Part shown: positions 48,413-56,588 of the stretch, in pieces
Numbering within the stretch: position 1 is the first letter of the stretch
Layout: each line of letters starts with the position of its first letter
Source: DTYU01 sp040756575
Lineage (GTDB): Bacteria; Bacillota; Desulfotomaculia; Desulfotomaculales; Ammonificaceae
Assembly (NCBI GenBank): GCA_040756575.1
Contig: JBFLYP010000011.1
Location: 1 to 64,000, forward strand
Reading direction: 5' to 3'
DNA length: 64,000 nt
The notes under the pieces: generated by a model
The model's database searches: none
Seen by the model: only the letters and a program-made list of their open reading frames with translations
Told to the model about the DNA's origin: nothing
Made by a program: the position numbers and the translations under genes

Positions 48413-49936
48413 ATGAAACTGAGACCTGAAGAAATCAGTTCGATAATCCGCCAGCAGATTGAAAAATACGAGGTTCAGGTTGAGGTTACCGATGTCGGTT
48501 CGGTTATCTACATCGGTGACGGTGTTGCGCGGGTTTACGGGCTGGAAGATTGTATGTATGCCGAGCTTTTGGAGTTCCCAGGTGGCACGCTCGGAATGGC
48601 GCTCAACCTGGAGGAGGACAATATCGGCTGCGTTATTCTCGGTCCGTATAAACACATTAAAGAAGGCGATGTGGTTAAGAGGACTGGGCGTATCGCCTCG
48701 GTGCCGGTGGGTGACGCGCTTATCGGCCGTGTAATCAACCCTGTGGGGATGCCGCTGGATGGGAAGGGCCCCATAAAATCGGACAAGTTCCGCCCGATCG
48801 AGAAAATCGCCCCCGGTGTTATTTACCGGAAACCGGTAGACACGCCCCTGCAGACGGGCATTAAGGCAATAGACGGAATGATCCCCATCGGCCGCGGACA
48901 GCGCGAGTTGATCCTCGGCGACCGGCAGACGGGTAAAACGGCGATCGCCGTGGACGCAATCATTAATCAGAAGGGCCAGAACTGCATCTGCATTTATGTG
49001 GCTGTCGGCCAGAAGGCCTCGACGGTGGCCAACGTCATTCAGAAATTCCATGAGTACGGCGCAATGGATCATACGATAGTGGTCTCGGCAACCGCCTCCG
49101 ACCCGTCGCCGCTGCTGTACATCGCTCCCTTTGCCGGAGCGGCGATTGGCGAGGAATTTATGGATCAGGGCAAGGACGTCCTCATCGTTTATGACGATCT
49201 ATCGAAGCAGGCGGCGGCCTACCGCGAGCTTTCGCTTCTTCTGCGGCGCCCGCCCGGTCGCGAGGCGTACCCGGGTGACGTCTTTAACCTGCACTCCCGG
49301 CTCCTCGAGCGAGCGGCGAAGTTGCATCCCGATTACGGCGGCGGCTCAATGACCGCGCTTCCGGTAATCGAAACGCAGCAGGGTGACGTTTCTGCATACA
49401 TCCCGACGAACGTTATCTCAATTACCGACGGCCAGATATACCTTGAACCCGACCTCTTTTACGCCGGTGTCCGTCCGGCAATTAACGTAGGTCTTTCGGT
49501 ATCCCGCGTCGGCGGTAAGGCACAGCGGAAAGCGATGCGTCAGGTAGCCGGACAGTTGCGCTTGGACCTTGCGCAGTACCGGGAGCTGGCCGCCTTTGCT
49601 CAGTTCGGTTCTGACCTTGACAAGGCGACCCTGGCCCGGTTAAACCGCGGTGAGCGGCTGGTGGAACTTTTGAAACAGGACCAGTACGTTCCGATGCCGA
49701 TGGAGGAGCAGGTTGTCTCCATTTATGCAGGCGTCAGGGGTTACCTCGATGACCTGCCGACAGACAAGGTCCGTGACTTCGAGGCTGAGTTGTTGAAGTA
49801 TGTGCGAACCCAGCAGGCAGGCATTTTAGACGCGATCAGGAAAGACCTTGAGATAAAGCCCGAGACGGAGTCGAAACTTAAAAGCGCCATCGAGGAGTTC
49901 AAGAAGGGCTTCAAGATGCAGTACGGCTTGGCGTAA
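48413..49936 (+). CDS. atpA: ATP synthase F1 subunit alpha
   Basis: A 507-residue non-catalytic nucleotide-binding subunit. Motifs: LRPEEISSIIRQQIEKYE, the P-loop LILGDRQTGKTAIAVD near residue 168, DHTIVVSATASDPSPLLYIAPFAGAA, LIVYDDLSKQAAAYRELSLLLRRPPGREAYPGD, and PAINVGLSVSRVGGKAQ with the catalytic Arg (SVSRVG). ATG 48413. Length and order are standard. Confidence 0.98.
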   Translation: MKLRPEEISSIIRQQIEKYEVQVEVTDVGSVIYIGDGVARVYGLEDCMYAELLEFPGGTLGMALNLEEDNIGCVILGPYKHIKEGDVVKRTGRIASVPVGDALIGRVINPVGMPLDGKGPIKSDKFRPIEKIAPGVIYRKPVDTPLQTGIKAIDGMIPIGRGQRELILGDRQTGKTAIAVDAIINQKGQNCICIYVAVGQKASTVANVIQKFHEYGAMDHTIVVSATASDPSPLLYIAPFAGAAIGEEFMDQGKDVLIVYDDLSKQAAAYRELSLLLRRPPGREAYPGDVFNLHSRLLERAAKLHPDYGGGSMTALPVIETQQGDVSAYIPTNVISITDGQIYLEPDLFYAGVRPAINVGLSVSRVGGKAQRKAMRQVAGQLRLDLAQYRELAAFAQFGSDLDKATLARLNRGERLVELLKQDQYVPMPMEEQVVSIYAGVRGYLDDLPTDKVRDFEAELLKYVRTQQAGILDAIRKDLEIKPETESKLKSAIEEFKKGFKMQYGLA

Positions 49937-49951
49937 GCCGGAGGTGACGTA

Positions 49952-50827
49952 ATGCCATCACTACGCGACTTTAGACGGCGCATCAAGAGTCTCCAGAGCA
50001 CGCAGAAGATTTGCAAGGCGATGAAGGCCGTGGCCACCGCAAAGATGGCCAAGGCACAGGCAGCGGTTACGGCGGCACGACCCTACGCCCGGCAGATCCA
50101 CGAAGTCTTGGGGCGCCTGTCCCGGGCGGCCGGTGATGTGAAGCACCCGCTCCTGGCGGTACGCGAGCCGAAGAAGGTCTGCTACATAGTTATTACCGCC
50201 GACCGCGGTTTGTGCGGAGGTTTTAACAGCAATATTTTACGGACGACGATGCGTGAGCTTCAGGCGCACCCTGATGCGGCTCTGGTTGCAGTGGGACGTA
50301 AAGCCAGGAACTTCTTCCGCTTCCGCAAAATGCCGATGGAGGCGGAGTTTACCGGCTTGGGCGAGGATATCAAATTTGCATACGCCCGGCAGATAGCGAA
50401 GCTCCCGATCGAGAAATACGCTGCCGGTGAGTACGATGCTGTGTACGTTGTTTATTCAAAATTTATCAATATCCTTGTCCAGCAGCCGACGGTGGTTAAG
50501 GTTTTGCCGGTTGAACCGCCGGCCGAGGAAGAGGGTGCCGGCAAGGAGGAGAAGAAGCGTGGGCCGGAGCCGCTTTATATCTTTGAGCCTTCTGCGGAAG
50601 CCGTGCTATACGACCTGCTGCCGAAATACGTGGAGACGGTTATCTATCATGCGATATTAGAGTCGAAGGCCGGCGAGCACAGCGCCCGGATGACCGCAAT
50701 GGACGGAGCGACAAAAAATACGGAAGAAATGATCGCCCGGACGACGCTGAGGATGAACCGGGTCCGCCAGGACGGAATTACAAAGGAGTTGCTCGAAATC
50801 GTTGGCGGCGCGGCGGCGCTCGAGTAA
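49952..50827 (+). CDS. atpG: ATP synthase F1 subunit gamma
   Basis: A 291-residue central rotor shaft. It starts PSLRDFRRRIKSLQSTQKICKAMKAVATAKM, has YIVITADRGLCGGFNSNILR near residue 75, and ends ARMTAMDGATKNTEEMIARTTLRMNRVRQDGITKELLEIVGGAAAL. A charged insertion PAEEEGAGKEEKKRGPE lies near residues 190-207. ATG 49952 follows GGAGGTGA. Unusually, atpD does not follow directly: 500 bp of repeats intervene. Confidence 0.97.
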   Translation: MPSLRDFRRRIKSLQSTQKICKAMKAVATAKMAKAQAAVTAARPYARQIHEVLGRLSRAAGDVKHPLLAVREPKKVCYIVITADRGLCGGFNSNILRTTMRELQAHPDAALVAVGRKARNFFRFRKMPMEAEFTGLGEDIKFAYARQIAKLPIEKYAAGEYDAVYVVYSKFINILVQQPTVVKVLPVEPPAEEEGAGKEEKKRGPEPLYIFEPSAEAVLYDLLPKYVETVIYHAILESKAGEHSARMTAMDGATKNTEEMIARTTLRMNRVRQDGITKELLEIVGGAAALE

Positions 50828-50931
50828 CGCTTGGAGGTCTCGTGAACTGTCGAACTGGTTTCGTGAGCTTACACTGTTGAAAATTGAATAAGTAATGTTG
50901 AAATCGCGAAAACAAGCGTGGCGCGAATAAC

Positions 50932-51038
50932 GAATTGGGAAGTGAAAAGTGCAAGTGAGGCTTGCGGAAGAATTCACTGCGCGAATTTTTCCCTTAGAAA
51001 TCTCACTTCTAACTCCGCACTTCGCACCTCTTAATTGC
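50932..51038 (+). repeat. Second copy of the AATTGGGAAGTG sub-element
   Basis: This 105 bp stretch begins AATTGGGAAGTG, contains GAATTCACTGCGCGAATTT, AGAAATCTCACTTCTAACT and CGCACCTCTTAATTG. It matches the 120 bp insertion inside element copy A (29901-30021, minus strand). It lacks the heptamer expansion seen there. It lies 28 bp upstream of element copy C, between atpG and atpD. Confidence 0.7.
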
Positions 51039-51065
51039 TGCGCGAAGTTTTACAGCGGTTTCCTT

Positions 51066-51317
51066 GGAGGAGTGCCACAGGCGGCAAGCTGCACAACGAA
51101 GGGTGAAAATGGGGCGAATAGACCCATAAACTGGTTGCTTAGATGCAGAGGAGTAACATAAACGGAACGCGGTGAGGAGCGAGCAGTACAAGGAAGGCGC
51201 AGCCGGACGGGCCGGAGCGTATACGGAAATACGTGAGGACCCGGCCGGCGAGCCTGACGTATTAATGCGAAGCTCATCGCCGTGCCGCACGGAAGAAGAA
51301 CGCATTCTCGGAGGAGG
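51066..51317 (+). repeat. Dispersed leader element, copy C, inside the atp operon
   Basis: A full-length copy: GGAGGAGTGCCACAGGCGGC, GGGTGAAAATGGGGCGAATA, GGTTGCTTAGATGCAGAGGA, GGAACGCGG, AGTACAAGGAAGGCGCAGCC, AATGCGAAGCTCATCGCCG, AGAAGAACGCATTCTC and GGAGGAGG. The last provides the only ribosome site for atpD. A stretch around 51214-51250 differs from copies D and E. It runs on the atp sense strand, so it is transcribed within the operon. Confidence 0.85.
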
Positions 51318-51330
51318 TTTGAACGAGAAA

Positions 51331-52749
51331 ATGAATGTTGGCGAAGTAGTACAGATAATCGGCGTTGTGGTTGACGTGCGGTTTCCTCCCGGTCAGGTAC
51401 CGGAGATTTACAACGCCTTAAAAGTGGAGTACGACGACGCTTTTACCGGTAAGAAAATCGAGCTTACGCTCGAGGTGGAACAGCACCTTGGCAATAACGT
51501 GGTTAGGACCGTTGCTATGTCCACTACCGACGGGCTGAAACGGGGAGCCAAGGTTGTTGATACCGGTGCACCGATTTCAGTACCGGTCGGGAGAGCGACG
51601 CTCGGCCGGCTTGTTGATGTTCTTGGCACACCGATTGACGGGTTAGGACCTATAAACACGGATAAGTATTATCCGATCCACAGGCAAGCGCCCCCGCTGG
51701 TAGAACAGTCCACGAAGGTGGAGCAGCTCGAAACAGGGCTGAAGGTCGTCGACCTGCTGGTCCCGTTCATGAAGGGCGGTAAAATTGCGATGTTCGGCGG
51801 CGCTGGCGTCGGTAAGACGGTTATCGTTATGGAGCTTATCAACAACATTGCCAAGCAGCACGGCGGCATTTCGGTGTTTGCGGGCGTGGGCGAACGCACC
51901 CGTGAAGGAAACGACCTTTATTTAGAGATGACGGAGGCCGGCGTTATGCCCAAGACGATGATGGTTTTCGGCCAAATGAATGAGCCGCCGGGCTGCCGCT
52001 TGCGTGTTGGCCTGACCGGTCTTTGTCTCGCCGAGTACTTCCGGGACGAAGAGGGCGCGGACGTGCTGATCTTCATTGACAACATTTTCCGTTTTTCGCA
52101 GGCCGGGTCCGAGGTGTCGGCTTTGCTCGGCCGGATGCCTTCCGCCGTGGGTTACCAGCCGACACTGGCGACCGAGATGGGTCAGCTCCAGGAGCGGATT
52201 ACGTCCACCACCAAGGGTTCGATCACTTCGGTGCAGGCCGTATACGTACCTGCCGACGACCTGACCGACCCTGCTCCGGCCAATACCTTCGCGCACTTGG
52301 ACGGCACCGTGGTGTTGTCACGGCAGATCGCAGAGCTCGGTATTTACCCGGCGGTTGACCCGCTCGACTCGGTGTCAAGGATTCTCGATCCAAAGGTAGT
52401 GGGTGCGGATCACTACCAGGTGGCGCGCGGTGTGCAGAAGGTACTCCAGCGATACAAAGAGCTCCAGGACATCATCGCTATCCTCGGTATGGAAGAATTG
52501 TCGGAAGAGGATAAACTAATCGTGGCGCGGGCACGGAAACTTCAGCGGTTCCTTTCGCAGCCCTTCCACGTTGCCGAGGCATTCACCGGCAGACCCGGAG
52601 CTTACGTGCCACTGAAAGAAACTATCCGGGGATTTAAGGAGATCTTGGACGGGAAGCACGACGACCTGCCGGAAGACGCCTTTTATATGGTTGGCGGAAT
52701 TGAAGAGGCCGTTGAACGCGGTAAAAAACTCCTTGCGGCGGCCTCCTAA
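51331..52749 (+). CDS. atpD: ATP synthase F1 subunit beta
   Basis: The 472-residue catalytic subunit. MNVGEVVQIIGVVVDVRFPPG is the usual start; the P-loop is FGGAGVGKTVIVMELI near residue 150, then GVGERTREGNDLYLEM, LTGLCLAEYFRDEEGADVLIFIDNIFRFSQAGSEVSALLGRMPSAVGYQPTLATEMG and the end region EELSEEDKLIVARARKLQRFLSQPF. ATG 51331 matches the family start, with GGAGGAGG 13 bases upstream; TTG 51319 (four codons earlier) is closer to that site. The frame stays open through element C to 51172, but that part is not AtpD. Confidence 0.97.
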   Translation: MNVGEVVQIIGVVVDVRFPPGQVPEIYNALKVEYDDAFTGKKIELTLEVEQHLGNNVVRTVAMSTTDGLKRGAKVVDTGAPISVPVGRATLGRLVDVLGTPIDGLGPINTDKYYPIHRQAPPLVEQSTKVEQLETGLKVVDLLVPFMKGGKIAMFGGAGVGKTVIVMELINNIAKQHGGISVFAGVGERTREGNDLYLEMTEAGVMPKTMMVFGQMNEPPGCRLRVGLTGLCLAEYFRDEEGADVLIFIDNIFRFSQAGSEVSALLGRMPSAVGYQPTLATEMGQLQERITSTTKGSITSVQAVYVPADDLTDPAPANTFAHLDGTVVLSRQIAELGIYPAVDPLDSVSRILDPKVVGADHYQVARGVQKVLQRYKELQDIIAILGMEELSEEDKLIVARARKLQRFLSQPFHVAEAFTGRPGAYVPLKETIRGFKEILDGKHDDLPEDAFYMVGGIEEAVERGKKLLAAAS

Positions 52750-52762
52750 GGAGTGAGCGTTA

Positions 52763-53185
52763 GTGGCTGAGAAACTCCAGAAGTTGGTTGTGGTTACGCC
52801 GGCACGCGTTGCTTATTCCGACGAGGTGCGGATGGTGTGCGCGCGGGGTGCAGCCGGCGACTTGGGTATATTGCCCGACCACGCTCCGCTTATTACCGCT
52901 TTAAAGACTGACGTGGTAAGGATACAAAAAGACGGTAAATGGCGGCACATGGCAGTATGCAGCGGCTTTTTAGAAGCCAAGGACAACCGTGTGGTCATTC
53001 TTTCCGACGCTGCGGAATTAGCTGAGGAGATAGATGTCGACCGTGCTCGCCGTGCAAAAGAACGGGCGGAGGAGCGTTTGCGGACCCGCGGGCCGGACAT
53101 CGACATTGTCCGGGCCGAGGCAGCCCTCCTGCGTGCACTTGCCAGACTCAAAGCTGTTGAAATGGCGGGGGGTGCCAGGCGGTAA
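52763..53185 (+). CDS. atpC: ATP synthase F1 subunit epsilon
   Basis: A 140-residue epsilon subunit. The N-terminal beta sandwich reads LQKLVVVTPARVAYSDEVRMVCARGAAGDLGILPDHAPLITALK and SGFLEAKDNRVVILSDAAELAEEIDVDRARRAKERAEERL; the C-terminal helices follow (RAEAALLRALARLKAVEMA). It inhibits ATP hydrolysis and couples rotation. GTG 52763, 13 bp after atpD. Last gene of the operon, followed by a terminator. Confidence 0.96.
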   Translation: MAEKLQKLVVVTPARVAYSDEVRMVCARGAAGDLGILPDHAPLITALKTDVVRIQKDGKWRHMAVCSGFLEAKDNRVVILSDAAELAEEIDVDRARRAKERAEERLRTRGPDIDIVRAEAALLRALARLKAVEMAGGARR

Positions 53186-53230
53186 GCCGGGGTTGGGCGA
53201 CAGAAAGCACACTTTACAGCCGTTGATTCA

Positions 53231-53257
53231 GCCAGGCAATTAAAGCCTGGCATTTTT
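53231..53257 (+). terminator. Terminator of the atp operon
   Basis: GCCAGGC (53231-53237) pairs with GCCTGGC (53245-53251), followed by ATTTTTAT. It may also serve the opposing fmdB-like gene. Confidence 0.85.
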
Positions 53258-53286
53258 ATGCCCGAAGCGATCCAGGGCCGGTCTGA

Positions 53287-53508
53287 TTAGTGAGAACCCG
53301 AACAGCTCGAGCAACTTGTGGCTTTACAGGCTGTGCACGATGATCCCTTGCCGCCGTCTGTACCCCTGGTGGCAAAAAAGGAAAGCAATTTTTCTGGTTT
53401 AGGAGTATTACAGCCCGGGCAGGCGAGGTTTTCCCCAGTCTCACCCAACGGGCACAACCTTTCAAAGCGCAGGCCGCATGCGTTACAGCGAAATTCATAA
53501 ATAGGCAT
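53287..53508 (-). CDS. FmdB-type zinc-ribbon regulatory-like protein
   Basis: A 73-residue protein starting MPIYEFRCNACGLRFERLCPLG, then GENLACPGCNTPKPEKLLSF, the FmdB zinc ribbon with two CxxC pairs. The tail has a further Cys cluster (SSCTACKATSCSSCSGSH). The family is named from a formamidase regulator, but a molecular role is not established. It is convergent with the atp operon and divergent from the MBL nuclease gene. Confidence 0.88.
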   Translation of the reverse strand: MPIYEFRCNACGLRFERLCPLGETGENLACPGCNTPKPEKLLSFFATRGTDGGKGSSCTACKATSCSSCSGSH

Positions 53509-53779
53509 TGCCGCTATGCTCCTTTCTTTCAGATCATATAGTTGTCAACAAAAGCTTATGGGAAATCAAGTTTGTTGTCAAGGAAAGCGGTGCATTTCGA
53601 CAGGATTTTCAAGACAGGTACAGAATATGATTTGTGGTAAAGTGTCACCGGGTTTGCCCGGCGAGCAGGCTGGAATAGCGCTGCGTTTCCGGCACAACGG
53701 GCTGCCGAGGCCGCAGGCCGGTGGAGTACCCGAGGCGGCCGGAACGGCAACTGAGTGACTATAACGGAGGAGTAAGAGC

Positions 53780-55309
53780 GTGCGTTTAAGTTTTTTCGGT
53801 GCCGCGGGAACGGTCACCGGGTCACGTTTTTTAGTTGAAGCCAGTGGTTTGCGGGTTCTGGTTGATTGCGGTCTTTTTCAAGGGCCGCGTGAGGTAAGGG
53901 AGAGAAACCATCAGCCCTTTCCTTTTCATCCGGCTTCCATCGATTATCTGCTTGTGACCCATGCACATATCGACCACTCCGGGCTGATACCACGTCTTTG
54001 CAAAGAAGGGTTTAAAGGCAGGATCTTTGCTACTGAAGCCACGGTTGATCTCTTGAGGGTTCTGCTGCCGGATGCAGGGCACATTCAGGAGATGGAGGTT
54101 GAGTGGAAAAACAGGAAGGCAAGGCGCGCGGGCAAGCCGATTATTGAGCCTATCTATACGGTTGCTGATGCGGAACGATGCGGGCAATTCTTTACGGGTG
54201 TCAGGTACAACGCCGAGGTAGTGCTTTCACCGAAGGTAACCGTTACCTTTCTGAATGCAGGTCACATCCTTGGTGCGGCCATGATTCTGTTAACGGTTAT
54301 CGAAAACGGCGCTCCGCTGCGGGTACTGTTTACCGGGGACATCGGCCGGCCTGGACAGCGTTACGTAAAGGATCCCGCAGCAGTCGAGGCGGCGGATTAC
54401 GTCGTTATTGAGTCCACATATGGGAACAGGGTTCATCCCGTGGAGGACGAGGTCTCCGTGCTGCATGATGTCCTCTGGCGCACTTACAACCGTGGCGGAA
54501 ACGTAATCATCCCGGCATTTGCCGTGGAGCGTACACAGGACCTTCTCTACGACCTCAACGAACTTTATCACGCCGGTAAACTCCCGCCTGTAAAGGTTTA
54601 CATCGACAGTCCCCTTGCGGCGGCGGTGACCGATATCTTCAACCGGCATGAAGAGTGTTATGACGGAGATATGCACCACCTGGTGCAACGTGGGCAGAAC
54701 CCTTTAGACTCTGAATTTGTCCACTTTTCCGTTACCACTGAAGAATCACGCGCTCTCAACGAGGTTCCAGGCGGTCTGGTCATTATCTCCGGCAGCGGCA
54801 TGTGTGAGGCCGGGCGCATACGCCACCATCTCAAACACAATCTCTGGCGGCCTGAATCCACAATTATTTTCGTCGGGTTCCAACCCGAGGGAACGTTAGG
54901 CAGGCGCATCCTTGCCGGGGAACGGACTGTCGCAATCTTTGGCGAAGAGATTGCCGTAAAGGCGGAAATCGTTGAGCTATTAGGGTATTCCGCGCATGCC
55001 GATCAACCTGCATTATTCAATTGGTTGAAGAGCATCAAGAACGCGCCCCGTCAGGTGTTTGTTGTTCACGGTGAACCGGACGCTGCGGCAGACTTACGGG
55101 AAAAGATCGAGGCCGACCTTGGTCTCAAAGCGGTTGTTCCGGATTACGGGTCGTCGTGGATCCTTGTAACGGATTACCAGGCGCAGCTTTTGTTAGACGC
55201 TTACCACCGGCTGGGTGAAAGGGTTCGGGAGGTTGCGCGCGCGGCGGATCCCGCCGAAATGGCCGCAATTGCTCGTAAGATTGAGGCGATCGTTGCGGGC
55301 GGAGATTAG
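53780..55309 (+). CDS. Metallo-beta-lactamase/beta-CASP nuclease (Ysh1-like exonuclease)
   Basis: A 509-residue protein with the MBL motif LLVTHAHIDHSGLIPRLCKEGF near residues 58-79, NAGHILGAAMILL, FTGDIGRPGQ, the beta-CASP insertion (NVIIPAFAVERTQDLLYDLNELY, VYIDSPLAAAVTDIF, GLVIISGSGMCEAGRIRHHLKHNL), and the C-terminal RMMBL part (GYSAHADQPALFNWLKSIK, VFVVHGEPDAAADL). These mark a CPSF73-like RNA endo- or exonuclease. ATG-equivalent GTG 53780 follows GGAGGAGTAAG. It is distinct from RNase J by its N-terminal MRLSFFGAAGTVTGS. It is probably an mRNA-processing enzyme. Confidence 0.9.
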   Translation: MRLSFFGAAGTVTGSRFLVEASGLRVLVDCGLFQGPREVRERNHQPFPFHPASIDYLLVTHAHIDHSGLIPRLCKEGFKGRIFATEATVDLLRVLLPDAGHIQEMEVEWKNRKARRAGKPIIEPIYTVADAERCGQFFTGVRYNAEVVLSPKVTVTFLNAGHILGAAMILLTVIENGAPLRVLFTGDIGRPGQRYVKDPAAVEAADYVVIESTYGNRVHPVEDEVSVLHDVLWRTYNRGGNVIIPAFAVERTQDLLYDLNELYHAGKLPPVKVYIDSPLAAAVTDIFNRHEECYDGDMHHLVQRGQNPLDSEFVHFSVTTEESRALNEVPGGLVIISGSGMCEAGRIRHHLKHNLWRPESTIIFVGFQPEGTLGRRILAGERTVAIFGEEIAVKAEIVELLGYSAHADQPALFNWLKSIKNAPRQVFVVHGEPDAAADLREKIEADLGLKAVVPDYGSSWILVTDYQAQLLLDAYHRLGERVREVARAADPAEMAAIARKIEAIVAGGD

Positions 55310-55494
55310 CCGCTTCGTTTATCAGCTTCAGCGGTGACGGCTCTTTCAAATGCTTAGGGGTCATGCGGCCTCTGCCGGACAGTTTAAGAGTAGCCGGGTC
55401 TCGGAGCCCGATGTTATAATAGCGGAAAGGACGGATGATAAACAAGGTCGTGCTGGCGGTGGTATAATAGATTACCGGCTGAGTGCGGCCGCCT

Positions 55495-55735
55495 TAGAGG
55501 AGTACCACATGCGGCAAGCCGCACAACGAGGAATGAAAGTGGGGCGAATAGACCCGTAAGTTGGTTGCTTAGATGCAGAAGAGTAACATAAACGGAACGC
55601 GGAGAAGAGCGAGCAGGACAAGGAAGGCGCAGCCGGACGGACCTGATTGGGAAGTGAGAAATGGCGGCGAGCCTGACACAGTAATGCGAAGCTCATCGCC
55701 GCGCCCTACGGAAGGAGAACGCATTCTCGGAGGAG
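55495..55735 (+). repeat. Dispersed leader element, copy D
   Basis: A full-length copy: AGAGGAGTACCACATGCGGC, GTGGGGCGAATAGACCCGTA, GTTGCTTAGATGCAGAAGAG, GGAACGCGG, AGGACAAGGAAGGCGCAGCC, GATTGGGAAGTGAGAAATGG, CGGCGAGCCTGACACAGTAA, TGCGAAGCTCATCGCCGC, AGGAGAACGCATTCTC, GGAGGAGTG. GGCGGCGA/TCGCCGC forms a closing hairpin. Two TATAAT words lie just upstream (about 55415 and 55464). The downstream gene is pgeF; the rest of 55310-55494 holds no gene. Confidence 0.85.
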
Positions 55736-55753
55736 TGGTTAGGTCCAGCCTTT

Positions 55754-56545
55754 ATGCTTAAAGAGTATTGCGGCTTAAAGGTGTTTCAATCGCCGTCATT
55801 AGACATGCCGTGGCTTCTCCACGCATTCACCACCAGGTTGGGCGGCGTAAGCGAGGGCGTATTTCATTCATTGAACCTCGGGTTTGCGATCGGTGACCCT
55901 CCGGAACGGGTAGTAGCCAACAGAAAGCGGTTGGCACACGCGCTGGGCTATGACTTCGAACGCGCGGTTTCGGGTCAGCAGGTACACGGGAGCAATGTCG
56001 CTGTTGTAAGCCTCCTTGACGCGGGGGCGGGTGCTTTCGAGCCGGAAACCTCTATTCCGGCGGCCGACGGTCTTGTTACGTCGACGCGACAGTTACCGCT
56101 TATGGCCTTCTTTGCGGACTGTGTCCCGGTTTTTCTTGTAGACACCGCAAATCGAACGGTCGGGATCGTGCATGCCGGATGGCGGGGAACTGTGCAGCGA
56201 ATTGCCGGTAAGGCAGTTGCTGAAATGTCTCGGGCATTCGGCACCCACCCAGCGGAGTGCGTGGCGGTGGTAGGTCCGGCTATCGGCCCGTGTTGTTATA
56301 CAACAGACGGGCCTGTGGCGGAGAAGTTTCAAGGTTGGGGCAGGGCGGTTTCGTGGCGGGACGGGAGCAAGTGGCACGTTGATTTACGGGAGGCTAACCG
56401 CTGTGACTTGCTTACGGCGGGGGTGCTCCCTAAAAATATTACGGTAATTGATTTTTGTACCGCCTGCCACTCCGAACTCATGTTTTCATACCGGCGGGAC
56501 GGCGGCAACACGGGGAGAATGGCCGCCGTGATAATGCTCCGGTAG
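55754..56545 (+). CDS. pgeF: YfiH/laccase-domain protein (peptidoglycan editing factor, purine nucleoside phosphorylase fold)
   Basis: A 263-residue protein of the YfiH/YlmD family. It has LHAFTTRLGGVSEGVFHSLNLGFAIGD, VSGQQVHGSNVAVV, AADGLVTSTRQLPLMAFFADCVPVFLVDTANRTVGIVHAGWRGTVQRIAG, GPAIGPCCYTTDGPVAEKF and DFCTACHSELMFSYRRDGGNTGRMAAVI. His and Cys residues form the zinc site. Family members act on purine nucleosides or proofread peptidoglycan precursors. The ribosome site at the end of element D lies about 18 bases before ATG 55754; a short frame GTG GTT AGG overlaps that start. Confidence 0.92.
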   Translation: MLKEYCGLKVFQSPSLDMPWLLHAFTTRLGGVSEGVFHSLNLGFAIGDPPERVVANRKRLAHALGYDFERAVSGQQVHGSNVAVVSLLDAGAGAFEPETSIPAADGLVTSTRQLPLMAFFADCVPVFLVDTANRTVGIVHAGWRGTVQRIAGKAVAEMSRAFGTHPAECVAVVGPAIGPCCYTTDGPVAEKFQGWGRAVSWRDGSKWHVDLREANRCDLLTAGVLPKNITVIDFCTACHSELMFSYRRDGGNTGRMAAVIMLR

Positions 56546-56588
56546 GCAGGTAAAGTTTTACAGCGGTCTCCATAGAAAGGGTTAAACC

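Noticed and set aside
51172..51330. N-terminal extension of AtpD upstream of ATG 51331
   Set aside because: It is the element C sequence read in frame by chance; AtpD orthologues begin at MNVG.
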